Below the pieces are notes generated by a model. That model saw only the letters and a program-made list of their open reading frames with translations. It ran no database searches and had not been told where the DNA came from. Made by a program: the position numbers and the translations under genes. Shown here in pieces: positions 45,760-57,974 of a DNA stretch of 64,000 nucleotides. Location of the stretch: the NCBI GenBank assembly GCA_014898415.1, contig RCTD01000029.1, positions 310,001-374,000 of the forward strand, read 5' to 3'. Positions within the stretch are counted from its first letter, which is position 1, and each line of letters begins with the position of its first letter. This stretch comes from Stromatinia cepivora (lineage: Eukaryota; Ascomycota; Leotiomycetes; Helotiales; Sclerotiniaceae).

Positions 45760-48619
45760 TCACCGATTCCTATCTTCTTCCCCCCTTCTGGGACTTCTGC
45801 TTCTTGATCCTGATCCTAGACTCCCGCTTAACAGATTCATCGAACTATCCACCAACATACTCCTCCAACTTTCTCCTCGCCTATTAACATGTCTGCTAGC
45901 GCGACTTGGTGTAGGGGAAGAAATTCCTTGTTCTAGGTCCCTTACAATTTCATCTTCGAGATTGCGGGAAATGGGTAGGGCTGATGAAGAGGATGTATTT
46001 ACAGTTTCTGCTGCTTGAGCTTGTATATCATCGTCGCTGTCGTCATCATCATGGTACGCTTCATAGCGTGGAGAAGAAGGTGACCCTCGAGCGAGAGAAC
46101 GGACGACATCACCCTTACAGATAGGACATGTTCGGCGACGTGTTGTTAACCAAGGTGTTCTAGCAAATTTATTAGTTATTTAGAATTACCAATGGGAATA
46201 AAGAAGGTAGAACATACATGCAATCCACGTGGAATTCATGGCCACATGGTAAACTCATGACTTGACTAACGCCATCCACGTATTCTTCTAAACACACCAC
46301 ACACTCTATTTGCTTGCCCATATATTTCTTCCATTGACTAGGTGATCCAACATTTTTCTCATGCTCATTAGGCTGAGATGCTGTGAGCGTGGGTACTTGT
46401 AATGGATTTGAATTAACACGAGCAATATCTCCAGGCTCTGGTATGCCCGTTGTCGTCCGTGATCTCGGACGAGGTCTGCTAGGTGTGGTATGTGAAAGAA
46501 GTGGGGTAGTTGCTGAGGAATTGGTTGGGGATAGCACCGTCGGGGATCGATTGCCAGGTGTATTAATAGTTTGATAAGTTCTGACGGGTAATCTTTCGAC
46601 AACCGATTTAGGTGCTCTCCAGCGACGTCTCCTTATGCGAGATCTGAGTAGTAGTAATGCGTAAACCACGGTCAAAGTGACCAATGGACTGACTACTAGT
46701 ACTAACAGAGTGTCAAGGAATGGACTAGCTCCACTGGTGGGTGTTAGTGTGACCCAAAGTCCATCTTCCTCATCTTCTCCATCATTATCATCCTCTTCGT
46801 TCTCATCATCCATATCAACATTGCCAGTACTGCTTGATCCTGGCGCAATGAGCTCAAAATCCTCTTCATCATCACCAAAAATGGTTGTCAAAATACCCTT
46901 AGTTTTGCTACCAATTGAGCTGGACTTTTCTGCTGTCTCCTTAGCCTTGGTCTTGGCCTTATCCACATCTGAAGCGGCTTTAGGGGCGTATTCTCCACTA
47001 CCCGGTGTAATACTACCGCCTCGTAATTTAGGTGTGACTTCATTCTCTTCTTCGGTGATACTGCCTGAGCTCTTCTTTCCTGCCTTTGTCGGCTGTGGTG
47101 ATTCATTGTTTGCCTTGTTTGTGTCAGACTTTCCGCCTGTCTTAGTGGTACTTGTTTTCGAGTTCTTTTCCGAATCCTTGCTATCAGATGACCCTACTAA
47201 ATCTGGATCACGCCAATCCTGAACACCAATAACAAAATCATCCCCCGATGCAGCCTTGTTTGAACCCTTGCTAGTTTGTTGCGACTTCTTGTCTGCATCC
47301 ACCTTTTCCTGACCGGTGAGTTTGGCGGCGGATATTTTCTTCGTGCCGGCATTGTCATCGTCCTTCCAGTCATCAACAAGAACCCAATCAAGTTGACCAC
47401 TGCTCGGTGGTCTACTGCTGTCCTTCACAGAACCTCGTCCACCGGCTCCATAGAACAACGACTTAAACCAACCTGGTTTCTGTGTTTCGATTGTTGTAGT
47501 TTTCTCCTCAACTTTTGAAGATGCTTTTTTAGACGACTTCTTCAAATTCGTTCGAGCTGCCTTTGTAGCTTTGGGTGTTGCTGGGGTAGCTGTAAACGTG
47601 GGCTGGGATTCCTTCGTCTTCTTCTTTTTCGAAACGTTCTTCGACTTGTCATTCTTTTGAACCTTCAATGTCGCCTTACCACTTTCATCCAGCGCATCTT
47701 CCTTATAGGCACCCGGCCCTATCAGAGAAGAAAGTAAATGTGCCGTGGTACGGGATGTAAAAATGGCTGGTATGGTCACATTTGATGTATCGCCCCGAGC
47801 ATACATCTGAATTAGCGGTCCGCCACTTTTGTCATCACCGACAATTAAAGCGATTCCACCCCTACGCTGTACCCATTTGACCTTTTCCAAAAACCCACAG
47901 CCTCCACGGCTCAATAAGACAACCTTACCAGCAATTTCTGCACCTTCCTGTATAGATTGAATGTCTGCATGATTTGCCTTCAGATCCGTGGGTTGCTTGT
48001 CGGTATGTTTTGATACTGTTGATCCCGGCAGAGGATGGTGAAGGTAATCGTCGGTACCATCGTCAGCCGAGGGCTCTCCTACATTATGTTTATTCTTCGC
48101 AGAACTGCTCGACGTTCGATCGATGAAAGTTTTGTCATCCTCATGTGCTCTCTTGTTTGTTTTCGATTTACTCGCAGTCGTCGCAGATTTATCATCTCCA
48201 GATTTAACTCCTTCTATCGCGCCAGACTTCGCAAAATTATCGACCCAACCCGGCACATCACTACAACCTAACTCGCCTTCAGCCCCGGAGGCAACAGGAC
48301 CTTGCCGTATGCTATCATCTCCAAACCCACTCCCTATCCATAATTGTCCCTTTAATCCTTCGTTGGGTAATAAAGGCCCAAAGGCAGCAGGCCTTGCCAG
48401 GAAAGCAGTCGTATTATCATTCGTGAGAGTTATGATTGCATTGGGAGGGAAGAGCGAGAATGGAGCTCGGAAGGAGAATAATGATTGTATGCCACTCTTG
48501 GGGGTTGTCGTGGAAGCAGCTACATTCTGTGGCGAATGAGAGGACCGCAGAGATAAAAATGTAAGAAAGAAAGTAGTAAGGAGGAAGGCAATAATTATCA
48601 CAATTCTTGGTGGTCGCAT
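45760..48619 (-). CDS. PA-TM-RING ubiquitin ligase
   Basis: Membrane-anchored RING-H2 E3 ligase of the PA-TM-RING architecture (RNF13/GRAIL-like), usually acting in the endomembrane system. Exons 46218-48619 and 45760-46159 join in phase 2, giving 933 aa. The N terminus has a signal-anchor-like hydrophobic run (IVIIIAFLLTTFFLTFLSL). A protease-associated domain is visible around 210-300 (AGKVVLLSRGGCGFLEKVKW, GGIALIVGDD). A very long Lys/Ser/Thr-rich, probably disordered region follows. The membrane segment is FLDTLLVLVVSPLVTLTVVY, followed by RSRIRRRRW on the cytosolic side. The RING-H2 is CVVCLEEYV...CGHEFHVDC...RRRTCPIC, split by the intron. The tail after the RING is acidic then Ser/Arg-rich. 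Confidence 0.92.
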
Positions 48620-50502
48620 GATGGGTATCGTATTCTTAAGCTAAACTTCAAAGCTCAAATATCTTGAAAGCGCCCGACAGTACAATCCTTCAGCTCTTCA
48701 GCTGGATTTCGCACCAACTTGATCGCATCCGACTTGATAGAAAAGGACCGTCGTAAAAGATGTTTGATGCAAAATACAAACAAAACCGTTGTTGTTAGGG
48801 AGAATTAATAAGGTTGAAGTTGGTGAAAGCCGTCGCGGGTTGAAATACACCAGCGGGATTTGAGCCACAAAAAGGTTGTTTGGTAGGCGAGTGGGATGAA
48901 TCAGTTGTTATCGATCACACCTTTGGGTCACACAAGGGGATTTGGGGATTTGTGGATTTGTGGCTTGTTTACAATAAACAGAAAGAAGGAGATGACCTTG
49001 ACCAGTGAAAATCCCTAATTACTACTTATAAGTAATACGGGTCAAACTCCCCCCTCCAAATAGGAAATCTTTGTGGCTGTGTTTAGAACAACTATTTGAT
49101 ATCCCACATTTACGATGTACGAAAAGCTTGTTTCTGTGGATCTTTGAACTAGTACTACCCATATCCATATTTCTTTCGTATGTTTTGCATGTTTTGCATT
49201 CATCTTCGTATTTCTTCTAAAATCATTTTTCATAAGTTGGTACCGATGGAGTATATAAAGCACATTGAGAATTTCTAATCTTACATTTTGGCTTATATTT
49301 TCAGTCGCATACATTCACTGCTACAAGTTCGGTTGCGACCCCTTTCCAACATAGTAAGGCGGATCCATACGATCCTTCCTGGATGAAGGCACTACAGAAT
49401 GAAACCTCTTTCTTTTTCAATGAAAGATATTAATCCCGTGGCTTTGGCATTCACATTTACATTTACATTCTCCTTCCCCCAACACAGGATAATTTAACAA
49501 CAGCCATCTCTATCGTCGGCGAGCCAGACTACGAGTCTTGTACAAAAGATTGGCATTATTTCCAAAATTCTGTCATATCTCACTCGATCTGCTTCTGCAT
49601 TCCTTGATATGCCACATATCAATTGGGCCAATTCGTCAACTGCTCCGTATTATCAAGGTCATTTAGCCATCCACTATCTACTCTTTGACACTACATCAAT
49701 GACTTTGAATCAATACGTACAGCTTCAAATTTCGCGCAGACTCCTTTCTCGCATGCTCTATGTGTATGGTTACTGTCATTACTTAGTAGTTCTAAGTAAT
49801 TATCCCAGCCACATCAAGACCCCATCCGTGCCAACCTTCCATGTCTTGAAAACTTCTATATAGAAAGTTCAGACGTGGCACGATCTGCCAAATACCTCCC
49901 TATCATTACTTTTCTATACTTTTCATTCAATGTTGTCTATGAGCCTTTCAATTCCTCTTTTGATCGCCTAGATCTCCATCGAGGCTTGAGAACAAGCCAT
50001 CACCCGCTTTGAGCTACAGTTGGCTCATTTCAAGCCGCAATTAATTCAATTATTTCCGCATTCACCTATCTGATTACAAGCGGATCGAAGAGATATCTGC
50101 CACAAGATCATCATTTTCCGTAGTGTAATTTATCCGCGGCTTTGTCTAATTTTCCGACGTTTTTTACCATACAAAGGAGTAGAATTTTCGTACTACTACG
50201 TTAAAACACTATCAAGTCTCCGGCTTCGTACATCTGACGTATCTGCAATGCCCCTCACGTATCTGTATATTTGCAATTGGTTATGCTATTGCTTTGTAAT
50301 TCAAGATCTGGAGTTTGGTCTCGGCGATGCGGGGTTTTCTTTATATCATTTCGGCCCCTCGGCTCTCTTTGTTACTGCATTCATCTTTCGTTTTTCATTG
50401 CATTGAGTTGCAACAATATAAATAGACAATTTATTTAATTCACATTCTCTACCCAGATGCATTGCTCTCCTCATTCAATTCTTCATCACTCGACTAACCA
50501 TC
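48620..50502. promoter_or_regulatory. Divergent promoter region, RING ligase / aquaporin
   Basis: About 1.9 kb between divergent genes with no supportable coding region. An 84-codon frame at 49609 has no features. The aquaporin-proximal 150 bp is rich in TTCATT and CA words, as in other leaders here. Confidence 0.45.
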
Positions 50503-52019
50503 ATGAACATCAACGAACCGAGACGCGGTGGTGGTTTTGTGCTACCTTTTTTCAACGACAGTAAAAAGTCGCGAGAGCCTCATGCGGGCAGAGATTCATT
50601 ACAGTCAAATCGAAATCATTTCACTGGCTGGATACCAGATACAGTCAATTATACAACAACTCCACTCAGAAATGGCCATAAATGGCTTCACTTACACAAT
50701 AATACACGAAATCATTTCGTGGCAACAACGGCAGAATTTGCCGGAACGACCCTCTTTCTCTTCTTTGCTTTCTCAGGTACCCAAGTGGCTCTCTTAGCAA
50801 CACCAGCCAACAATTCCAACATCGTCGGAACCCCAAGCGATCCTGCCCAATTACTCTATATATCCTTATGTTTTGGTTTTTCTCTGGCAGTCAATGCTTG
50901 GGTTTTCTTCCGTATAAGCGGTGGTCTTTTTAACCCTGCTGTAAGAATATTCACTCCCCTTTTCGGTTTTCCTTGCCTAATGGGATGCCGTCTAATAATC
51001 CATAGGTCACAGTTGGAATGTGTCTTGTCGGCGCTCTCCCATATCTTCGGGGTCTTTTTCTATTCATAGCTCAAATCATTGGTGGTATCACAGCTGCTGC
51101 CCTTGTTTCTGCTCTTTTCCCCGGTCCCGTAACATTTAGAACCACTTTGGGAGGCGGTACATCAATCGTTCGAGGTCTTTTCATTGAGATGTTCCTTACT
51201 GCTCAATTGGTCTTTACGATCTTTATGCTTGCGGCTGAAAAACATAAGGGAACTTTTATTGCACCAATTGGTATCGGTCTTGCTCTATTCATTGCTGAAC
51301 TTACAGGTATACACCATCATCTTTCACTCACGTTCACATTGCCTACCTTTCAATACATTTTTACCTATATCCCCTTACAGTTCATCCAACTAAGAATCTA
51401 ACAACTCCCAGGCCTTTACTTCACCGGCGGATCCGTCAACCCCGCTCGCTCCTTCGGGCCTTCCGTCGTCTCCGGCCAGTTTCCTGGCTACCACTGGATT
51501 TACTGGCTCGGACCTTTTCTCGGCGCAGTCCTCGCCTCTGCCTTCTACAAATTCATAAAGGTACTCGAATACGAAACCGCAAATCCAGGTCAAGATGCTG
51601 GTCGAGTCGGTGAAACTTTTGAACCCCAAGGCCATGCTATGAATAACAAAGTTAATTTCGCGGAAGAGGGAATGGTGGGTAGGGAATTAGATCAAAGTGG
51701 AGCCAGTCATGTTCATGGGACGGACAAGAATTTTGGGACTCCAAAGGAATATGGAACGCAGAGGAGACCGTTCAGTGATAGTCCTGCTCCACCACATCCG
51801 AATGATCAGTTTGCGGGGTTGAATGGGGGAGGTATGCATGCGGATGAGTTTGCTGCTGGGGAGAATGGTGGGGTGGGTGGATCGGGAGTGGATGGGGTGA
51901 GGAGGGATAAGAGGGATAGTGAGGGGACTTTGGTCGATAACGGGAGGAAGAGTGCTATGAGGGGTGGAGCGGGTGTGATGGGGTCGGGCGCGAATGGAAG
52001 TGGAGGTGCGACAGGGTGA
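50503..52019 (+). CDS. Aquaporin (MIP family water channel)
   Basis: Membrane channel of the major intrinsic protein family. Exons 50503-50940, 51006-51306 and 51412-52019 give 448 aa. Six helices are visible, with the two pore loops GGLFNPAVTVG and GGSVNPARSFGPSVV; both NPA boxes are intact. The short loop after the second NPA and the R-S-F-G-P context fit an orthodox water channel more than a glycerol facilitator. Intron 1 cuts directly after the first NPA. The N terminus is about 70 residues, and the C-terminal tail of about 150 residues is Gly/Asp/His-rich, hydrophilic and probably disordered (RDKRDSEGTLVDNGRKSAMR). Long cytosolic tails of this kind can carry gating or trafficking signals, but none is recognisable. 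Confidence 0.94.
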
Positions 52020-53467
52020 AATTTGAGAGATAATACTTATAATCAGAGATTGGACAGGGTATGGGAGTGTAAAGTGAGGAGTTTAATGATAAATGAAGGA
52101 ATAATGAGGTGGAGGCTGGGTTTTGTATGGATGGATGGATGGGAGTCATCGGTTTAATATTAAGAGTAAATTCAACTCTATACGTCGCGAGATGGTTTAC
52201 AGGGTATGGCGTTATAGTTATAGTTATAGTTATAGTCAGCGCAGTATGATATGTGTGGTACTTGTTTTTGTAATGAACTGGGATGGATAGTATGAAGGAT
52301 TATTGAAATGAGAAACCTTTTTAATCTTTTTCTTTATAGTATCTAAACACTGGATCCAGCCGAAGCACAATCATCGGAGGTTTCCCGTCGAATCTTTACG
52401 CAGCAGCAGGATGAGGATGAAATGTACAAAATCCTTATTTAATTATTATCTTTTTCTACATCAACGAATGTACAAACTTCAAATTTCATGTTTCTAGTTT
52501 AAAACGATGATTATAAAGGAGGGGGTGAGGAGTTTGGAAATCCTTTTCTTCTGAACCTTTAAAAATCCTATGAAATCTTAGCCATTTTTTGTTTTTCATT
52601 TATCCTTAATCTGCCTCTTATCCAAGTTGATGAACTTCTTAACTTCTTCTTTTTCTTCTTTAGTTGAGGAGAGGAGAGAAGAGGAGGGGATTTTTCATTC
52701 GTTTCTTGGTTTGGAGTAAGGATAACTATAACTAAGTACCGGTACTGTAAGTTTATTATATTTGACTTTATGGTTTGGATTCTCAATACACATCTGAATA
52801 CCAGCCAAGTGGACAGATCTCGAAGCAAATTCGAATATTCAAGTGGATAAATTGTTGAAGTAGGATGGGGTGTTTGAAGTGTTAGAATTTTTTAGTGTTG
52901 GGGAAGAATTCGAAGAGGGAAGAAATGAAATACTGTTTACCCTCTTATAAATACAAATCATATATTGATGAATCAGTTACTAAACCAAATAATGGTATTC
53001 GTCGATCGGTAATAAATCAAAAGTTTGTTGATGGCTGACTGAATGATTTAATGATTGAATATCCATTCTAGTCACCGTTACTTTATATTTATGTCTCTAC
53101 CTATCATAATTCGATTGATTCAGCAAGTTGGTTGTATTAATCAATTACTCATGCTAGTTCACTTATTCATTTGCTTGATTTAAATTTAATTTCACCGCGA
53201 TGATAAATTGAGGTATGAATATGAGGGTTATAAAATTATGTTTTGAAAAGTCAGGCTATTATTATTATTTACTATCCCAGAGCTCCAGACCCTGATGTAA
53301 AGATTCACTCCGTCGATTTTAAGTTCATGATCAGCTGCCCCCGGAGCCCAGAATCCATGCCAGGAATGATTAAAGAGATTGGACCTCTATTCTCTGCTTC
53401 CGCGTTCACTCCCGCCTCTGCTAGAGCTTGCAGGCCTTGGTATGTTGAGATTTTCTCCCTCGATTCC
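52020..53467. other. Aquaporin 3' end to Cys-rich gene 3' end
   Basis: Convergent spacer of 1.4 kb. It contains a short (TTATAG)n run near 52211-52236 and AT-rich sequence. No gene seen. Confidence 0.5.
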
Positions 53468-53926
53468 CTACTCACTATCGGTCTCGATTTCAAACCCAGC
53501 ATCTCTTGTTTCTTGAAGGAAATCCTGGAATTGAGGGTTTTCCTGGAATTGAAGGTCTTCCGGCGTTTCCGATCTTGCAGCCTCATCCATATCTTCCTCT
53601 GGCGCCAGCTGTGGAGCTGGTCTGTATCCTTGAAGTTCTGGCGTGAGTCGTTGAAGGTCATCCTCCCTTGAAAGTTTCGCAATTTTTAGCGCTTCCTTTA
53701 CGCACCCTGGACATGATTTTCGCATGTTTGTGCGAATTTGAATCGGATGTTGAATATATTGTCGAATGCTTGCATGCCAATCCTCTCGACAAATCAAGTC
53801 GTTGCAGCCCGTACGTTGCGCACTCAAACATCGTTCGATGATATAGACGACTCTCTGGCGAGGTTCGTGGTTGCATTTCTCGTGCCACTCGCTGCAATCA
53901 AACTCTGAATACAATCGGATACACAT
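53468..53926 (-). CDS. Small Cys-rich fungal protein (MC-start family)
   Basis: 152 aa with no known biochemical role. It starts MCIRLYSEFDCSEWHEKC, then has spaced Cys/His residues and ends its conserved part with RKSCPGCVKEALKIA, so a small zinc-binding fold is plausible. The C-terminal half is Glu/Gln-rich (NPQFQDFLQ) and probably disordered. The ATG at 53926 lies exactly at the 3' end of a likely 56-nt intron (53927-53982; GTAAGT donor, CTAAC branch, CAG acceptor). No ATG precedes it in the upstream exon, so that intron is in the 5' leader. A broken paralogue with the same leader-intron arrangement lies at 55005-55250. Confidence 0.7.
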   Translation of the reverse strand: MCIRLYSEFDCSEWHEKCNHEPRQRVVYIIERCLSAQRTGCNDLICREDWHASIRQYIQHPIQIRTNMRKSCPGCVKEALKIAKLSREDDLQRLTPELQGYRPAPQLAPEEDMDEAARSETPEDLQFQENPQFQDFLQETRDAGFEIETDSE

Positions 53927-53982
53927 CTGTGATTTGTTAGAACTATTGGTTGTATGTAAGGTTAGGTGAGGATGTTACTTAC
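53927..53982 (-). other. 5'-leader intron of the Cys-rich gene
   Basis: GTAAGT at the 5' end, TTCTAACAAATCACAG at the 3' end, 56 nt long. The acceptor abuts the ATG. The paralogous locus has a matching 53-nt intron (55251-55303) ending TTTAACATATTATAG right before its ATG. Confidence 0.65.
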
Positions 53983-54080
53983 GATGTCTGATCGAGGTGG
54001 ATATGATTTTCTTTTAGGAGAGTAAAATATTGAATCGAAATGGAGTTGGATGTTGAAGTAGAGTAGAGTGTTCAAGTAAG

Positions 54081-54141
54081 TTGAAGAGTTGAAGAGTTGA
54101 AGAGTTGAAGAGTTGAAGAGTTGAAGAGTTGAAGAGTTGAA
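54081..54141. repeat. Octamer tandem repeat (TTGAAGAG)n
   Basis: Between seven and eight nearly perfect copies of TTGAAGAG in the putative promoter or leader of the Cys-rich gene, about 100 bp upstream of the leader-intron donor. Confidence 0.9.
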
Positions 54142-54357
54142 GGAATATATACTGATTAGTTGATCAGTGATATTAGTCAATTATGGGAAATCAAGAGTTG
54201 ATTGATGACTGAGTGATTGACATTTCCATCCTATTCATCATTTTTTTACAATTCTAATATACAGTCAAGTCGTCTTCTATGCCCTACCATACATGACATA
54301 ACTCGCTTCCGGTTAAAATGATTCAGGGGTAAATTATCCAATTGTCAGAGTGGTCAA

Positions 54358-54418
54358 TCAGTCAGTCAGTCAGTCAATTATCAGCGAGCCTCTCATTTTC
54401 AATTGACTGACTGACTGA
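54358..54418. repeat. TCAG-repeat hairpin
   Basis: 54362-54379 and 54401-54418 are perfect 18-bp reverse complements with a 21-bp loop. The left arm is extended by one further TCAG. The arms are built from TCAG tetramers ending in AATT. Confidence 0.85.
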
Positions 54419-55004
54419 TAAAAAATGACTTTCTTGCTCACTGACTTAACTCCGATCAATTGATGGATTAGCTGGTGTGTGATCCTTGCTTGGTACAGAA
54501 ATAAAATGATTGAAAAAATGATATACTTTTTTCCTTTCTGGATCTTTCATTTTTCTAATTCATCAAATTCGATTATTTTCTCAAAAGCATAGTATACGAA
54601 TCATTTAATCATTATTAGAAATGAAAATGTATAAGAATACTTTTTACTACAAGTATTCAGAAAATTCCTTCCAAATATCACGAAACCCTTACAAGATGAC
54701 TCCAAACTGAGAAAATCGGAGAAGTATCCCACTGATCTATTGCTGATCAGCGAAGAGAAAATGATGACTGACTGAGCGAATGATTGTAGAAATTCAATTA
54801 GCTCCACTTGCTACTTGCTGTCAGTCAGCGCCGTTAAGCAGACTGAGTTTTTGACCACTTCATCAATTACTTTCAGACCTGCATTTACTTGTTTTGATTC
54901 CACAGCGATGTCATGTCACGTTGGGCAGCGAATATGTGGTAGTGGCAAGGTCATATTTTCTTAAGGTTGGGCTATCTACTATTTTCATGCATCAGGTGCA
55001 GTAT

Positions 55005-55250
55005 TTAAAAAACATTTCCTAGTTCAGTGTACACGCACCCTGGACAGTTGTTATGCAAGTTATCATGGGCCTTAATATGGAAGGCAGAACGGCCGGCCGC
55101 TTGCGGGGTACAAAGGACACATTTCCCCTAGATAGTCGACTGACTGATTGCCTCAAAACACTGATTAGTTCGAAAGATTCTCAATTCATCCTGGCCTGCA
55201 TTCTTGTGGGCGGTGCTGCATGCGTATCTTGCAACGTCGTGCCAACACAT
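55005..55250 (-). pseudogene. Broken paralogue of the small Cys-rich gene
   Basis: The minus-strand frame from the ATG at 55250 starts MCWHDVARYACSTAHKNAGQ, a member of the same MC-start family as the gene at 53468. It is interrupted by TAG at 55128-55130 (codon 41). The same frame then continues with GKCVLCTP and ends NNCPGCVYTELGNVF before TAA at 55005; NNCPGC matches KSCPGC in the intact gene. A probable 53-nt leader intron (55251-55303) abuts the ATG, as in the intact paralogue. No GT-AG pair removes the stop while keeping the CPGC frame, so I call it a pseudogene. A sequencing error or readthrough is the alternative. Confidence 0.6.
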
Positions 55251-55954
55251 CTATAATATGTTAAAATGACGATAGTATATGTCAAGACGAGAAAGTTACT
55301 CACGATGGGGATGTATATCTCCTGATGTTAAACGAATAGGTAGATTTAGGGTGGTAAATCAGAGGCTTGCTATTGGGACAACTGTTAGTTTATAGCACCC
55401 AAAGATTAGAGCCCAGTACATAAAGGAACGATAGCTCACATAGAAGAGAGTTTTCTTATAATATAGAGTGCTAAAGTAGGATCGAGGGTCTTGATGCAAA
55501 GTAAAGGCGAGGCCTTTAGTTGTAGTCTGAAGAATCAGAAGTCTGCTGATAAAATAACCATAAGTTTATTGTGTTTAAACTTTGGAGCTCAAACTCTCAG
55601 TACGTACCTAAACTGATCTAGCAAAATGCGATATCCGAATAGGGTTGGATTGTCGAGCAGGCGCAGTGTCGCGGTAGACCAGAGTGTTGAGAAGGAGGAT
55701 GTGTTGGCGTAGGATGGAGTATTGGAGTAGGATCGAGTGCTGGAGTGGGATGGAGTGGGATGGAATGTTGGAGTGAGTGGGAGTGCCGGAACAGGTTTGA
55801 TATGTTTGACTTTTGATTTCGCTGGAGGATGTATGTCTTGTTGTGTGAAGAAGAAGAAGAAGAAAGGTTAGGAAGCGGGGGATCCTCGAGCCTTAACAGC
55901 CTTTGGAGAGGCAGATTCCGCGCTAACGTTTGCAATTATCAAGAGGATTCTGAC

Positions 55955-57060
55955 TGATTTAAACATTTTGGAGCATGATTAATGTGCAAAAATGGGTATG
56001 AAATGACATCCTGACTGGGTATAAATATCATTTCCAGTCATCGAAACTATTCGAAGCGTTATTTATGTGTCAAAAAGAGTATGAAATGACTGTGTAGATT
56101 GACGTTTCTGCTATTCACAGTCATGGAGAAAGAGTTAGTGAATGATATTGCTGCGTCAAAATAGGCATGATATGACTGCGCAAAGAGATATTGCTTTTAT
56201 TTCCAATCACCAGAAAGGATTTTATGATTGAAACTGGAACTCGATACATCATTTATATCTCAAAGTGGGCATGAAATGACTATGTAGAATGATGATACGG
56301 CCACTATCAGTCACCAAGAAGGACTCATGAATGAAAAAAAATCGCCATTTGACACATCACTAATGGGTTAAAAAGAGTTTGAAGTAACTTTGTAGACTGG
56401 TATTCCTGATATTTTGGGTCACGAAGGGGGATCATTGACTAAAATTATCATTTGAAGTATGATTAAAATATCAAAATGGATATGCAGTGACTGTGTAAAA
56501 TGATGTTACTAATATTTAGAGTCAGGGAGAAGGAGTCAGTGAATGATATTGCTGTTGAAGCTTCATTTATGTGTCAAAAAGGGTAGGAAATGACTTTGTA
56601 GACTGGTATTTGCAACTACCGAGAAGGACTTATGAGTGGTAATACCATTTGATGCATCATTGATATATCGAAAATGATATGAAATGACACTTCAACTAAT
56701 ATGAATAAAACTTCCAATCATCGAGCAAGATTTATAAATAATATAACCACTACTTCCAGTCATTGAGAAGAATCTATTGATAAAAAAATGCTCTTTGAAA
56801 CACGATTAATATCAAAGTGAATATGAAATGACACTTCAACTGATATGAATGAAACTTTCATTCATTAAAATCAATCTATGAACAACATGACCACTTGTTT
56901 GCGGTAGTCGAGAAGGAGCTTTGAATGAAAAATTGCCATTTGACACATTATTTATGTGTCAAGATGGATATCATTGCTACTTTCAGTCATCGAAATATCA
57001 AAAGGAATCTATGTGTGAAAAGCCGCCATTTGAAGTATCATCATACCAGAAAGTATATGA
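55955..57060. repeat. Decayed tandem array, ~110-125 bp units
   Basis: About nine or ten diverged copies share the order: CATTTATGTGTCAAAA, then GGTATGAAATGACT, then TGTAGA-TGATATT, then CAGTCATCGAGAAGGA, then ATGAATGA. Copies occur near 55980, 56075, 56155, 56265, 56370, 56465, 56570, 56670, 56820 and 56945. They differ by many substitutions and small indels, and no frame stays open through them. Confidence 0.7.
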
Positions 57061-57930
57061 ATCATTCCAAATCATTCAAAGGCTTTCCCTCCTGAGATTG
57101 TGTTATGATTCGGGATATCCATCCATCATTCATACATCAGAAGTTGGTTATATGAAAATGACTGCCTTTGTTCCGCCAAATCCGCAAGTCACAATATAAA
57201 ATAATAATCTCCATTTTCTAAATCAAACCCAAATATCTGCTCCCCACTCTCCTGATATATTTCCAGTATAGCTTTAAAAGCAATCAGACTTCCCGATTAA
57301 AGGTTAAAGGTTAAACATTAAACACAGTGTGCAAAAGATACGAAGATAATGCTCGAACAATATCTCTTCCCTGTTTATATTCACAACGACACCAAATAAT
57401 TCCATCAACTCATACTGAACAAGTAGACAGGACTTCTCCTTCTCTCATTTACATTCCCATCCTCATAAATATCCACTTAGACATCACCATTTTCCGCATG
57501 ATTCATTCATTAATATAGCCTGATACATACTGATGAATAGGTATGGAAATATCGTTCGTCTTCCTCCTCCGATAACTTTATATTCCAATACTAATCACCA
57601 GTTTATATCTAGCAGACACATATATACATCTTAAACCATGAGCTCAAAAGTTGTTCAATATCTCAAATATGAAATTTGGAATATATAGGAAAACTTGCAT
57701 GAACTCCTTACTTTCCTTTCATAAACAAGAAGCTAGAACACCACCATGCGAAAGAAAGAAAAATCTGAAAAATTCCTCGAAATAACATTGCATCCATCAA
57801 GACACTCAACCCTAACTCCCAACACTCAATCTTCTATCTCCCCACTCCATAAGAATAACCTCTACCCATACATACATATTCCATATTCCATACTCCATAC
57901 CCTCCAGCCTAGCCCAGCCCAGCCCTAATA

Positions 57931-57974
57931 TTCACATTCACATTCACACTCACATTCACACTCACACTCAAACT
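57931..57974. repeat. (ATTCAC/ACTCAC)n microsatellite
   Basis: Hexamer tandem repeat of ATTCAC and ACTCAC in the gene-free region left of QNS1. Confidence 0.8.

Larger units (their letters stand above)
53983..55004. other. Upstream region of the Cys-rich gene
   Basis: No gene seen. It holds an octamer tandem repeat (54081-54141) and a TCAG-type inverted repeat (54358-54418), plus many scattered TGACTGA words. Confidence 0.5.

Noticed and set aside
46677..47222. 181-codon plus-strand frame
   Set aside because: Lies antisense to the Lys/Ser/Thr-rich region of the RING ligase; its Ser/Val/Leu-rich composition is the complement of that low-complexity sequence.
49609..49863. 84-codon frame in the RING/aquaporin spacer
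   Set aside because: No recognisable feature; likely chance in a 1.9-kb spacer.
53305..53682. 125-codon minus-strand frame overlapping the Cys-rich gene
   Set aside because: Out of frame with the conserved Cys/His protein and mostly the shifted reading of its Glu/Gln-rich tail.
56921..57199. 92-codon frame at the end of the decayed array
   Set aside because: Its first half is repeat-unit sequence; no protein character.
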